64,000 nucleotides of DNA, taken from Anaerosalibacter bizertensis. Lineage in GTDB: Bacteria > Bacillota > Clostridia > Tissierellales > Sporanaerobacteraceae. This document shows, in pieces, positions 34,322 to 43,529 of the stretch; position 1 is the first letter of the stretch, and each line of letters opens with the position of its first letter. The notes beneath the pieces were generated by a model, which did no database searches, was not told the origin of the DNA, and saw only the letters and a list, made by a program, of their open reading frames with translations. The position numbers and the translations under genes are program-made. Location: the NCBI RefSeq assembly GCF_009696605.1, contig NZ_VULR01000005.1, positions 96,238 through 160,237 on the forward strand, in the 5' to 3' direction.

Positions 34322-36064
34322 CTACATCTTCCATCCTAATTTTTCAATCTGATTATATTTAGCATACCAGCCATCTTTTCCTGCAAGTTCTTGTGGCGTA
34401 CCTATTTCTACAATTCTTCCATTTTCCAGCATAACAACTTTATCAGCGTCAATGATGCCAGATATTCTATGGCTTATGGTAAGGATTGTTCTATCTTTTG
34501 ATATTTCTTTCAATGCTTTAAAAATTTTTGCCTCCGTTATAGAATCTAAACCAGAGGTTACTTCATCAAGAAGTAATATAGGTGGATTGCATACTAGTGC
34601 ACAAGCAAGGGCTAATAATTGATATTGTCCATGAGAAAGCTTCATTTCTCTTTCTCCAATTATAGTATCATATCCTTTAGAAAGTTTCACAATATCTTCA
34701 TGCAATCCTACCGTTTTAGCTGCAATTATTACTTCTTCTTCTGTAATACTTTCATCATATAATGTAATTGCTTCCCTAATAGTTCCATCATATATTGGAA
34801 AGGATTGAGACACAATGCCTATAGTTCTGCGACGCATATCAGCCGGCATTTCAAAAGGATCAAAATCCCCTATTTTTATACCACCTTGATTCGGCTTATA
34901 TAGTCCTGCTACAAGATTTAAAATAGTACTTTTTCCAGCACCTGTTCTTCCTACTAGTGCAACCTTAGTTCCTGGTTCTATGTCAAATGAAATATTCTCA
35001 ACAATATTTTTAGAATTATCATAAGCAAAAGTAACATTATTTATAGTTATAGGTAAAGGGCCTAAAACTTTTTTATCCAATAACAATTCCGTTTTGTGTT
35101 CTTCCTCCTCGTTGCCAAAATCATTTATTCTTTGAAACCCTGAAAGAGCTTCTTGTATTGTCTGAAATTCTACAGCTATGGCTTCAATAGGTGCAAGCAT
35201 TCTTGATATCAAATCAACTGCAGCTGCAACTGAACCAATACTAATTCCTAAAGCTCCTAAGCCACTTGGTGCAGCTATGACCACAGTAATAGCTATAATA
35301 ATCGCCCTAAGTATTTGCATTAAACAAGGAAATATGGAATCCAATGTACTGGTTTTATGAACTGCTTCAATATTCTGATTCAACGGTTTCTGAAAATCAG
35401 ATATGAGCTGATTTTCCATCCCAAATATCTTAATTGTTCTTATTCCATTAAATATTTCCTGAACAAAACCATTCATATGTCCAACGGCTCTTCTTGCCTC
35501 CATTTGAGCTTTAAAAGTATTGTGTTTGAAAAATCTAGCAATCAAATATATTATAGGGACTAGAATCATCATATATAGTGCTAGTGTAGGACTTAAAAAA
35601 TATATAGATATTATAATTCCCACTGCTTTTAGTCCATCAGATAACATACCTATTAAACCACTTGTAAAAAGTGTGCCAACTGCATCCACATCTGAAGTAA
35701 ATCGGCTCATTATCTCACCAACAGCATTATTTGAAAAATATGATATTGGCAATTCTGATAGTTTTTTCGCCATATTCAATCGAACATTTAATAAAATATT
35801 TTGTCCTACAATTGCCATCATATATTCACGAAAGAAATCAGCAACACCACCTAATACTACAGCCAATAGATAATAACAAGACAATTTCCATAGATTATCA
35901 TAAATCCCTTTTGAAATATTATTGTCTATAATATTTTTTAGAATTTGGGGTGGAATTAACTGCATTAAAATACCAACAATAATGGCAATAGCTAAGAATA
36001 TAATATATATAAATTTGTCTTTGAAAGTTGTCTTAATTGAATTAGATACTATTTTATTTTTCAA
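34322..36064 (-). CDS. ABC exporter half-transporter, second pair (downstream subunit)
   Basis: The 580-residue exporter subunit has six TM helices, then an ATPase with Walker A GRTGAGKST, signature region LSHGQYQLLA (the C-loop Gly-Gly is replaced by His-Gly) and Walker B ILLLDEVTSGLD with an intact Glu. The best start is TTG, 9 nt after AGGAG; the ATG three codons earlier is in contact with the SD. It overlaps the partner gene, so they form a heterodimer. No regulator gene adjoins. Confidence 0.92.
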   Translation of the reverse strand: MKNKIVSNSIKTTFKDKFIYIIFLAIAIIVGILMQLIPPQILKNIIDNNISKGIYDNLWKLSCYYLLAVVLGGVADFFREYMMAIVGQNILLNVRLNMAKKLSELPISYFSNNAVGEIMSRFTSDVDAVGTLFTSGLIGMLSDGLKAVGIIISIYFLSPTLALYMMILVPIIYLIARFFKHNTFKAQMEARRAVGHMNGFVQEIFNGIRTIKIFGMENQLISDFQKPLNQNIEAVHKTSTLDSIFPCLMQILRAIIIAITVVIAAPSGLGALGISIGSVAAAVDLISRMLAPIEAIAVEFQTIQEALSGFQRINDFGNEEEEHKTELLLDKKVLGPLPITINNVTFAYDNSKNIVENISFDIEPGTKVALVGRTGAGKSTILNLVAGLYKPNQGGIKIGDFDPFEMPADMRRRTIGIVSQSFPIYDGTIREAITLYDESITEEEVIIAAKTVGLHEDIVKLSKGYDTIIGEREMKLSHGQYQLLALACALVCNPPILLLDEVTSGLDSITEAKIFKALKEISKDRTILTISHRISGIIDADKVVMLENGRIVEIGTPQELAGKDGWYAKYNQIEKLGWKM

Positions 36065-37817
36065 TTGATTCATCTCCTAAAAATTGTTGAGAATCTATAA
36101 TCTTACTATATATGCCATCAACGCTAATTAACTCATCATGAGAACCTTTTTGAACAATTTTGCCTTTATCAAGAACTAAAACCATATCTGTATATTTAAA
36201 GACATCAAGTCTATGTGAAAAAATAAATATAATCCTATCATCTATATTTTCCCTTAGATTTTTAATAATCTTATCTTCTGTATTTATATCTACAGCAGAA
36301 AAAGGATCATCAAGTATTACAATACTAGCATCTTTATATAGTGCTCTTGCTAAAGCTATTCTTTGCTTTTGACCACCAGAAACTTTTACACCTTTTTCCC
36401 CGACTTGTATATCTATGCCATTTTCAAAGCTTTCAATATCCTGTTTTAAAGACGCAATTGTCAATACCTTATCTAATTTTTCATCATTTTTATCATTCCA
36501 AGTAATATTATTTTTCAAAGTATCAGAAAAAAGAAAAGGATTATGCCCCATATATGTGATGGTAGCCAAATTTTGTTCATAGTCAATATCATTCAAATTC
36601 ACATTGTCTAAAAGAATCTTTCCTTCATAATCATAAAGTCCAGTTAACGCAAGGGCTAATGCACTTTTACCTGAACCTACAGATCCTGTTATACCAACTA
36701 TCATGCCAGATGAAACTTTAAAGGAAATATCTTCAATTGCATATTCATCATTGTTTGGATATTTAAAGGAAAGATTTTCTACATATATACCTCTCGGTTT
36801 AAGACTGTCTATTTTATTAAAAAACATTGGATTTTCATTGTCCATTAAACCTAAAACTCTGTCCCAAGAAGCCTTAGCACCTTGTTGAATATTGAAAACT
36901 TTTGCAGCAGTTGTAGTTCTATTTGCCAATGCTATAAACATAGCTATATATGCTGTAAATGTACCAATAGTCCAACTACGGTCTACAACCTTATTTCCTC
37001 CTAAAAATATAACTATAATAATTCCTATGCTTGCCAATGCAGAATATATAGGTGCTAACCCATTTTTTAAAATATTAACAGTAACATTTTTATTTGCCTG
37101 TTTTGACAACCTTTTTTCTAATCTTCCTATTTCAGCTTCTTCTCTTCCATACAAACGTAATATATTTACCTCTGAAATCATTTTTCTAATCTGAGTAGTT
37201 GTCTTTGAAGTAGCTTTTCTAGCTTCTTTTGAGTGTGAATGGACCGTTTTTTTCATTAGTTGAGTCAATACAATAACTAATGGAATAGGAATAGTTGCTA
37301 TTGAAGTTATTTTACGATCATAGTACATAAGTGCAATCCAATAGGCAGCCATAAGAACCCACGTATCCCACAATTCAGTAATAGTTTTTCTTACTGCTTC
37401 AACAACAATATCTACATCACCTATAGTAGTAGACATCATATCTCCTATCTTTTGCTTTTCTAAAATACTTAAATCTTTATATAATATAGACTCCATTATT
37501 CCAACACGCATATCACCACTCATACGATTGGCCATATCTCTAACAAAATATCGTTTGAAAAACCTAGCAATTTGAAAAGCTAAAGTTACACCAACAAACT
37601 CAAATCCAGCCTTTATTATACCTTTGACATTAGCTGAACTAGCTGCAGCATCTAATAATTTCCCCTGAAAAATTGGACCTAGTACAATTGCTGAATTAAA
37701 AAATATACCTGAAATAGCTGTGATTAAAAATTGTCTATGATATTTCATTATATAAGATAATAGCTTTTCCTTATCTTTAGGTGGAGAAAATTTGATTTTA
37801 GAACCTTCTTCTTTCAT
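36054..37817 (-). CDS. ABC exporter half-transporter, second pair (upstream subunit)
   Basis: The 587-residue exporter subunit has Walker A GSVGSGKSA, signature VSGGQKQRIA and Walker B IVILDDPFSAVD, where Asp replaces the catalytic Glu. This subunit therefore carries the degenerate site, and the downstream partner supplies the active one. The N-terminus is hydrophilic (KEEGSKIKFSPPKDKEKLL), then six TM helices. It probably exports a drug or peptide. It is the first gene of the unit; SD is GGATGG. Confidence 0.92.
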   Translation of the reverse strand: MKEEGSKIKFSPPKDKEKLLSYIMKYHRQFLITAISGIFFNSAIVLGPIFQGKLLDAAASSANVKGIIKAGFEFVGVTLAFQIARFFKRYFVRDMANRMSGDMRVGIMESILYKDLSILEKQKIGDMMSTTIGDVDIVVEAVRKTITELWDTWVLMAAYWIALMYYDRKITSIATIPIPLVIVLTQLMKKTVHSHSKEARKATSKTTTQIRKMISEVNILRLYGREEAEIGRLEKRLSKQANKNVTVNILKNGLAPIYSALASIGIIIVIFLGGNKVVDRSWTIGTFTAYIAMFIALANRTTTAAKVFNIQQGAKASWDRVLGLMDNENPMFFNKIDSLKPRGIYVENLSFKYPNNDEYAIEDISFKVSSGMIVGITGSVGSGKSALALALTGLYDYEGKILLDNVNLNDIDYEQNLATITYMGHNPFLFSDTLKNNITWNDKNDEKLDKVLTIASLKQDIESFENGIDIQVGEKGVKVSGGQKQRIALARALYKDASIVILDDPFSAVDINTEDKIIKNLRENIDDRIIFIFSHRLDVFKYTDMVLVLDKGKIVQKGSHDELISVDGIYSKIIDSQQFLGDESIEK

Positions 37818-37920
37818 TAGAACCCATCCTAACTATTGTATTTGTATTTAATATTTTAACATTTAATATGAATTTTTCTAATATAAATCTAAAAATATCA
37901 AATTAGGCAGTACCATATAA

Positions 37921-38023
37921 TAATCTTCTACATCATTCACCTATTCCCTCTTATTTTTAATACAGTAAAAAACAATCTAAGTTATTTTAAATAACCTAGA
38001 TTGTTTAAAACCATCTTTTTTAT
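37921..38023 (-). repeat. Intergenic repeat, copy B
   Basis: It contains a 17-bp terminator stem (arms 37971-37987 and 37989-38005, one mismatch), a T-run, and the motif AGAGGGAATAGGTGAATGAT continuing GTAGAAGATTA. The hairpin terminates the helicase gene. It is highly similar to copy C on the other side of that gene. Confidence 0.75.
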
Positions 38024-38078
38024 CTATTTATTCTAGCATTTAAAAATTATCTATAAATAATTACACAAATAAAGTGCT

Positions 38079-41000
38079 CTAAACTAAATATTTTTTAACT
38101 TGCTTTCTATTTCTAATTGCATATTTATTATTAGGGTTTATTTGTATTGCCTTATCATAGCATTTTAGGGCTTTTTCATATTCCTTCATTTTGAAATATG
38201 TATATCCCATATTATTATAGGCTATATCATCAAGAGGATCTAATTCTATTACTTTTTCATAATTTTTAATTGCGTCCTTATACCTTCTTTTTCTATCTAA
38301 TTCATTGGCTAAATTAAAATATGCACTTACATATTCTGGGTCTAACTCTATAGCCTTATAATAATCGTCAAGTACTTTGTCATACATTCTTAACTCTTTA
38401 TAGCATTTTCCTCTCATATTATATGCATAAGCATTTTTATTATTTAATTCTATGGCTTTATCATAATAATTTAGTGCTTCTTGATAATATTCTTGAATAA
38501 AATAGACATAACCCATTCCTTCATAACCTGAGTAATTTTCATTATTAATGCTAATAGATTTTCCATAATAATTTAAAGCCTCATCAAAATTTTCTCTTTT
38601 TAAATAAATATCCCCTAATAAAGTTAAAGCCTCATAATAATCTTTATTTATCTTTAATACTCTATTTAATAAATCAATAGATTTATCAAAACTCCATCTT
38701 CTATAATGTATAAGAGCTATATTATACAAAGAATGTACATAATCTTTATCTATTTCAACAGCTTTTTTATATGCTTTCATTGCATTTTCATAATCCTTAT
38801 TATCATAATACACATTTCCAAGCTCATTATACAATTCAGGACTTTCATTTTCTTTTATACAATCTTCTATAAAATCTATTGCTTCTTGTTCTTTTTCTTT
38901 CTCTATTAAACTATCTATTTTCTTATATATATCATCTAATTCCTTGTCATTATTTTTCTCTTCATATTCTTTTTTACTTTCATCATATTTATCACCTTTT
39001 TCCATATTTTCTTTTCTAGTCAATAATTGAAGATTCGATAATTCTGTCAAACCTCCTTTTGACATAGGCTTAATATGATCTATTTGAAAATCTCCTTTTT
39101 TCTTACTTTTAAATCCACTTTGTGCACTAAAATAATATCCATCTTCATCTTTAAAGTTATTGTAAACAGAATCAGTTAGACTTTTCCAATACTTAAAATC
39201 TTTTTGCTTAATTTGCCACAAAGTCAATTTTTTCATATCTACTTCCTCTTCACTAACTGTTGACCCCTCCTTTGGGGCAGTAGAAATCCCCCTACTAATT
39301 TTATATATCTCATTATTCAATTGTTCAATGAAATATCTTTTATTTCCACCAAAAAATATTTTTAAAAAACCTTTTTCATCATTCCATAATTCATCTACAT
39401 ACTGTTTTTCTTCTGTTCTTCTCATATCACTTTCCCAAATATATAAGGCAATTTTGGAAATATCATATTTTTCTCTGTCCTCAAATGCCAAAAATACAGG
39501 TTTAAAAGAAGTTTGAGCAAAATATCTTAAAATATCTTTTATATCCTCGCTTCTATAACCTATAGTTGTGTCATATCCTTCAAAGTATTTTCTTTTAACT
39601 TCTCCATATAAATACTCTAATTCATAGTCCTCTAAAAATTCTTTGCTTTCTAAATTTTTCTCTTTAAATATAATATCTAAATCATTTACAAACTCTTCAT
39701 AAGCTTGTCTATATGTATTATAAACCATAATGTCACAATTTTTCTCATTATATTCATCATTATCAGAAGGTATTAGTATTTTAAAAGAATATAATCCAAC
39801 TGGTATTCTTTCTATAAAAGGCATATCCTTTAATTCATCTGTATCTACAGTATCATCCATCATCTTGGCAAACTCTTCTATCTTATCTATAGCTATAAGT
39901 TTTACTATATACTCTTTTCTTTCTTTAGGTTTCTCGGCAAAAGTACCTTCCTCTTCATACAATGTTTCAGGATTTATCCATGCAATTTTATCTTTCCAAT
40001 CATCTACAAAACTTACTATATAAGCCTTTTTAGTTCCACCAGCTTTTTCTCCTCGAAGTGCTCTACCTATCATTTGAGTCATTAATATTGTAGAAATGGT
40101 TGGTCTTGTAAGAAATACTGTTTGAGCATTAGGAAGATCTACCCCTTCTGTAAGTATGTTTACATTTATTAGAACTTCCATTTCCCCATCTCTAAATTTA
40201 CGTATCTTTTCCATATTTTCTTCTTTAGATACGGTTGCATGTGTAAAAGTATCTCTAATATCAGATACAATGAAATCACATGAAACATCATATTTTTCAA
40301 AGACCGCTTTTAATTCAATTGCATGTTGAATATTTAAAGCAAAAACAAGGGTTTGTCCATATTTCTCTCTATTATCAACATAGTGATTGACTATAAAATT
40401 ATTTCTAATCTTATTTTCAGCTATAGTTACCGCGATATCTTGAGGTAAATTTGATGAACGTTGAATTTTTTTAATATCATTGTCTGTAAGGTCATTGGCC
40501 ATATCTATTTTTGTCTTTTCCTCTATGAAAATAGGATCAGATAATATTCCCCTGTTTATTAAAGTTTTAAGATCAATACTATAAATAATATCATTTTTAA
40601 AAATCCTTTTTAATAAACCTTTTTCACTTTCAGAAGTTCTAAAAGGAGTAGCAGTTAATCCTATGAGTTTAAAATACTCTTTATTATTTTCCTCTAGATT
40701 ATTTATTATTTTTCTATATGATTTAGCAACAGCATGATGAGCTTCATCAATTACAAGTACTATATTATTTTTATTTTTTCTTATCCAATTATCCAATAAA
40801 AACTCCATGCCATAATTTATACTGTCTTTACTAGCTATAATGAAATCATCATCAGATTGAATATTTACGGGTCTATCGTGTACTCCAGAAATAACCCTAT
40901 ATTTAAATTCTTTTCTATTTACTAAAATATCTGAATAGCTATTATCAATAACTGAGCTTAAAGCTTGATTTAATAATTCATGTCTATGGGCTATCCACAA

Positions 41001-41228
41001 TACTTTTTTATTCTTATCAATTATATTTTTTAACAACCATAAAACTGCAGTATATGTTTTTCCACCTCCTGTTGGTAAAACAATTAATCCTTCATATATA
41101 TCTTCATTGTTTACTTTTTTATTTAATGCTCTAATTGCTTCAGATTGATGTAGATAAGGAGTCCTCGGATTTTTCCCATTTGCTACTTTAATTGTTCCAG
41201 CTTTACTATGAAATAATGAGTTATCCAT
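38079..41228 (-). CDS. SF2 helicase - HNH nuclease - TPR fusion protein
   Basis: The 1049-residue protein has three parts. (1) Residues ~20-430: DEAD/DEAH helicase with Walker A LPTGGGKTY (51-59), DEAH box (161-164), LTATPF and motif VI QMIGRALRG. (2) After a ~250-residue middle, an HNH-type site at ~713-745 (FQIDHIKPMSKGGLTELSNL), with the last His replaced by Asn in LTRKENMEKGDK. (3) Seven 34-residue TPR units at ~796-1033, each close to consensus (e.g. ALNYYDKAIELNNK). Helicase plus nuclease plus protein-binding repeats is the style of anti-phage or DNA-processing systems, but no such function is proven. The start is the ATG 7 nt after GAGGTG. It stands alone between two copies of an intergenic repeat. 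Confidence 0.88.
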   Translation of the reverse strand: MDNSLFHSKAGTIKVANGKNPRTPYLHQSEAIRALNKKVNNEDIYEGLIVLPTGGGKTYTAVLWLLKNIIDKNKKVLWIAHRHELLNQALSSVIDNSYSDILVNRKEFKYRVISGVHDRPVNIQSDDDFIIASKDSINYGMEFLLDNWIRKNKNNIVLVIDEAHHAVAKSYRKIINNLEENNKEYFKLIGLTATPFRTSESEKGLLKRIFKNDIIYSIDLKTLINRGILSDPIFIEEKTKIDMANDLTDNDIKKIQRSSNLPQDIAVTIAENKIRNNFIVNHYVDNREKYGQTLVFALNIQHAIELKAVFEKYDVSCDFIVSDIRDTFTHATVSKEENMEKIRKFRDGEMEVLINVNILTEGVDLPNAQTVFLTRPTISTILMTQMIGRALRGEKAGGTKKAYIVSFVDDWKDKIAWINPETLYEEEGTFAEKPKERKEYIVKLIAIDKIEEFAKMMDDTVDTDELKDMPFIERIPVGLYSFKILIPSDNDEYNEKNCDIMVYNTYRQAYEEFVNDLDIIFKEKNLESKEFLEDYELEYLYGEVKRKYFEGYDTTIGYRSEDIKDILRYFAQTSFKPVFLAFEDREKYDISKIALYIWESDMRRTEEKQYVDELWNDEKGFLKIFFGGNKRYFIEQLNNEIYKISRGISTAPKEGSTVSEEEVDMKKLTLWQIKQKDFKYWKSLTDSVYNNFKDEDGYYFSAQSGFKSKKKGDFQIDHIKPMSKGGLTELSNLQLLTRKENMEKGDKYDESKKEYEEKNNDKELDDIYKKIDSLIEKEKEQEAIDFIEDCIKENESPELYNELGNVYYDNKDYENAMKAYKKAVEIDKDYVHSLYNIALIHYRRWSFDKSIDLLNRVLKINKDYYEALTLLGDIYLKRENFDEALNYYGKSISINNENYSGYEGMGYVYFIQEYYQEALNYYDKAIELNNKNAYAYNMRGKCYKELRMYDKVLDDYYKAIELDPEYVSAYFNLANELDRKRRYKDAIKNYEKVIELDPLDDIAYNNMGYTYFKMKEYEKALKCYDKAIQINPNNKYAIRNRKQVKKYLV

Positions 41229-41281
41229 AATAATCACCTCATATTTTGTTATTTAGTGAACTACAATTTAAGTTGATATAT

Positions 41282-41396
41282 TAATCTTCTACATAATTCG
41301 CCTATTTCCTCTTTTAGGTCACACCACTTTTGGTACAGTAAAAAACAATCTAAGTCATTTCAAATAACCCAGATTGTTTAAAACCATCTTTTTTAT
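41282..41396 (-). repeat. Intergenic repeat, copy C
   Basis: It has the same build as copy B: hairpin (arms 41344-41360 and 41362-41378), T-run, then AAAGAGGAAATAGGCGAATT continuing ATGTAGAAGATTA. It carries ~12 extra bases between the hairpin and the motif. The hairpin follows the 3' end of a truncated gene. Confidence 0.75.
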
Positions 41397-41405
41397 TGTA
41401 AGATT

Positions 41406-41522
41406 TTAAATAGTTAAACTTATATTATATAGTTTTAATATATCTTCAAGACCTGATTTTATCTCTTCTCGTGTGAAATTTGCTCTTTCTAACTCTTCAT
41501 CATTTAATTTATTTAGTCTATT
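41406..41522 (-). pseudogene. 3' remnant of a gene cut by the tnpB element
   Basis: Thirty-eight open codons end at TAA and begin directly at the right end of the tnpB element. The peptide is charged and helical (NRLNKLNDEELERANFTREE, then IKSGLEDILKLYNISL). A terminator (repeat copy C) follows at a normal distance, which supports this being a true gene end. I cannot identify the family, and no matching 5' half is recognisable beyond the element. Confidence 0.55.
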
Positions 41523-41640
41523 GTGAACTACCACCGAGACAAGTAACGGTGGCTTCGTGAGAGGTTTGATATTTAAGTTTCCACCTTAACAGGCAACCCT
41601 TACTCTCAACGGGGAGGACACACTCCCTTTATCCCTCATA
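41523..41640 (-). ncRNA. Putative omega RNA (reRNA) 3' part of the tnpB element
   Basis: The hairpin CCACCG / CGGTGG (41531-41552) lies between the tnpB 3' end and the element boundary, where TnpB-guide RNAs of ISDra2-like elements are made. If processed, the guide would be the flanking DNA beginning AATAGACTAAATAAATT. The 5' limit is a guess inside the end of tnpB. Confidence 0.45.
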
Positions 41641-42830
41641 GTTTGAACTATTTCGGGAATACATTTTTCTTCTTTTCTTAATATATTTAATGAGCCATTT
41701 ACATCACTATTAACTAATCCAAAACTTGATTTGAACAATCCTCTAACAACTCTACGGGTTTTATCGTAATGCTTTTTATTTATCGGTTCTAAATCGAAAG
41801 CACTGCAACCACTTGTGTAACTTTCTTCTTTGAACTTAATTTCAATCCCTTTTAATTTTGCCTTATACTTTATTAATTCAGCAAGTCTTTGTACTGGTAT
41901 TTGAACAAAGGATTTATTATAATTCATATCTTGCTTAATGCCCTTGATTTTACCTATAACTATCTTTTTTACCTTATGCTCTATTGCCTTATCTATTATA
42001 TTTTTACTTACTTTATGAAGATAATCATTAACATAATTATTCCTATATCTTCTTAAAGAATTTATCATTTTAGTATTTTTGAACTTATTTGAACCACATT
42101 TGTTCATTTCAATACTTTGATAATAAGCATTTTTTTTGTTTACAAAAGCATTGATACATTTAAGTTTTTTACCACAAAATAGGTAAGTTTCATTACCTTC
42201 TTTAAAGGTTAGTGTAGCAAGATTATCCAAACCTAAATCAATAGCCATAATATTAGTATTGTTTATTGGTTCTAATTCTTGTTTGTTATAGATTACAATT
42301 AAGTACCATTGTTTTAAAGAGTTATCCCATTTAATTCTAACTTGTTGCAATTCATTCCAATTTATAAGGCTTTGAAGTTTATTAGAAACTTCAAAATTTA
42401 AACTTTCTACCTCAAATGTTTTCTGAATTGCTTTAGAGAGAGATAGCATTAATGTATTTTCTTTAAATCTTATAGCAAGGTTAGTAAATACAATCTCATT
42501 CTTCTTATTTTCCATGTTTTTAAATTTAGGAGGTTTAGGAAGTCCTTTGTATTTATGAGGATTTTCTTTATAGTCTTTAATACTTGCAAAATATGATTTC
42601 CAATTTTGTTCTAATATTTTAAAACAATGTTGTCTTGTATGACTATGCAGAAAATCACAATGCCAATTAGATTTATAAGAATTTTCAATATCTACATAAG
42701 TTTTAAAACCTTTCTCTCTTAAATCATAATTAATAATATTATAGAGTTTAGTTGTATGGTAAGATAATTCCTCTATAATACTTAATTGTTCTACTGTAAA
42801 ACTTGGTTTAAATTTAAACGACAACTTCAT
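41586..42830 (-). CDS. tnpB: TnpB-like RNA-guided nuclease/transposon protein
   Basis: The 414-residue protein has an N-terminal helical/WED-type region, then a RuvC-like nuclease with Asp198 (MAIDLGLDNL), Glu336 (EESYTSGCS) and Asp376 (NSDVNGSLNIL), so the catalytic triad is intact. The usual zinc-ribbon Cys pairs are not preserved: after TSGC the sequence is SAFDLEPI, and RGLFKSSFG replaces the C-x-C-G knuckle. This is a known TnpB subgroup. TnpB enzymes cut DNA guided by an RNA from the element end, helping element retention. SD is GGAGGTGA. Confidence 0.88.
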   Translation of the reverse strand: MKLSFKFKPSFTVEQLSIIEELSYHTTKLYNIINYDLREKGFKTYVDIENSYKSNWHCDFLHSHTRQHCFKILEQNWKSYFASIKDYKENPHKYKGLPKPPKFKNMENKKNEIVFTNLAIRFKENTLMLSLSKAIQKTFEVESLNFEVSNKLQSLINWNELQQVRIKWDNSLKQWYLIVIYNKQELEPINNTNIMAIDLGLDNLATLTFKEGNETYLFCGKKLKCINAFVNKKNAYYQSIEMNKCGSNKFKNTKMINSLRRYRNNYVNDYLHKVSKNIIDKAIEHKVKKIVIGKIKGIKQDMNYNKSFVQIPVQRLAELIKYKAKLKGIEIKFKEESYTSGCSAFDLEPINKKHYDKTRRVVRGLFKSSFGLVNSDVNGSLNILRKEEKCIPEIVQTMRDKGSVSSPLRVRVAC

Positions 42831-43073
42831 TTTCTCACCTCCTCTTTAAATCAAGTATTATTTTTCAATACTTATGATTAATTTTTTATTGTTTTCATAG
42901 ATTATTTAAAGTAAAATAAGCTTATTTAACATTAAATATCTATTTTAATCCTCACTTAATAAAAGTAGCATCTATATATTTTTTATGAACAGTGACTTTT
43001 CGCTCACTATATATAGTAGTAGAACCTCTTTCTAACAGGATTTATCTCCCAAACTTCCTTCGTCCAACTTAAT

Positions 43074-43172
43074 CTATATGTGAGTCCCGTTATGCTCGTA
43101 TGCAGGATTGTATCCTAATGGAGGAATTACAGGATCGTCACTTTTGTTGTTTTTATAATTGTAGATTTTAAT
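43074..43172 (-). pseudogene. Unidentified C-terminal coding remnant
   Basis: This is an open stretch of 32 codons ending DPVIPPLGYNPAYEHNGTHI and a TAG, without a start codon. The composition looks coding. I do not recognise the family. The rest of 42831-43260 shows no further open gene; it holds AT-rich DNA and the presumed left end of the tnpB element. Confidence 0.35.
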
Positions 43173-43260
43173 TCAAGTTCTATTTTAGCTACCATATTTA
43201 AATAGAATCTTTTAAAACATTAATAACTCACATTTAATTCAATCCATTATATTGATAGGT

Positions 43261-43368
43261 TTAAGCAGCCTCGTTTAAGAATTCATCTGGATAACTTATT
43301 TGTGACATCATTTTACTTTCATCGTAATCAACATCTTTCATAATTATTGCATGAATTATTCTCAATAG
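43261..43368 (-). pseudogene. Probable 3' end of the interrupted restriction gene
   Basis: Open codons read RIIHAIIMKDVDYDESK, then MMSQISYPDEFLNEAA and a TAA. The 5-bp sequence AATAG occurs on both outer sides of the IS3 element (43364-43368 and 44200-44204). Joining the flanks across one copy keeps this frame continuous with the restriction-gene frame ending at EPKIQ. That makes it the likely tail of that gene, but similarity to known restriction-enzyme ends is not evident to me. Confidence 0.35.
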
Positions 43369-43449
43369 CGGATTGACCCCTTAATTTTGGACAAAAACTC
43401 ACTAATACTTCCAATATCATAATATTTCATTTTGCCCTTGGTTTATTGT

Positions 43450-43529
43450 ACATTAATATTTATCTTCATCAAGGATAAAGGCTACGCCCCTGCTAACGCA
43501 GGCCCTTGATTTCAGCTAAATATTAATGT
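43450..43529. repeat. Nested hairpin of 80 bp inside the IS3 remnant
   Basis: Three concentric inverted repeats occur: ACATTAATATTTA / TAAATATTAATGT (13 bp), ATCAAGG / CCTTGAT, and CCTGC-TAAC-GCAGG at the tip. The centre is GC-rich compared with its surroundings. It occupies the place where orfB sequence was lost. Confidence 0.6.

Larger units (their letters stand above)
41523..43005 (-). mobile_element. IS200/IS605-type tnpB-only element
   Basis: The right end is firm: on the minus strand the sequence after tnpB contains CACGAAGCCACCG, a loop, CGGTGG and TAGTTCAC, the typical subterminal hairpin and end of these elements. The left end is tentative, placed at a small hairpin (AGTGAGCGAAAAGTCACT, about 42986-43004). 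There is no tnpA inside, so mobility would need a transposase in trans. Insertion destroyed the gene whose tail remains at 41406-41522. Confidence 0.6.

Noticed and set aside
43450..43529. Integron attC site
   Set aside because: GCCTAAC nearby resembles an attC core, but the complementary GTTRRRY core at the other end is missing and no integrase is near.
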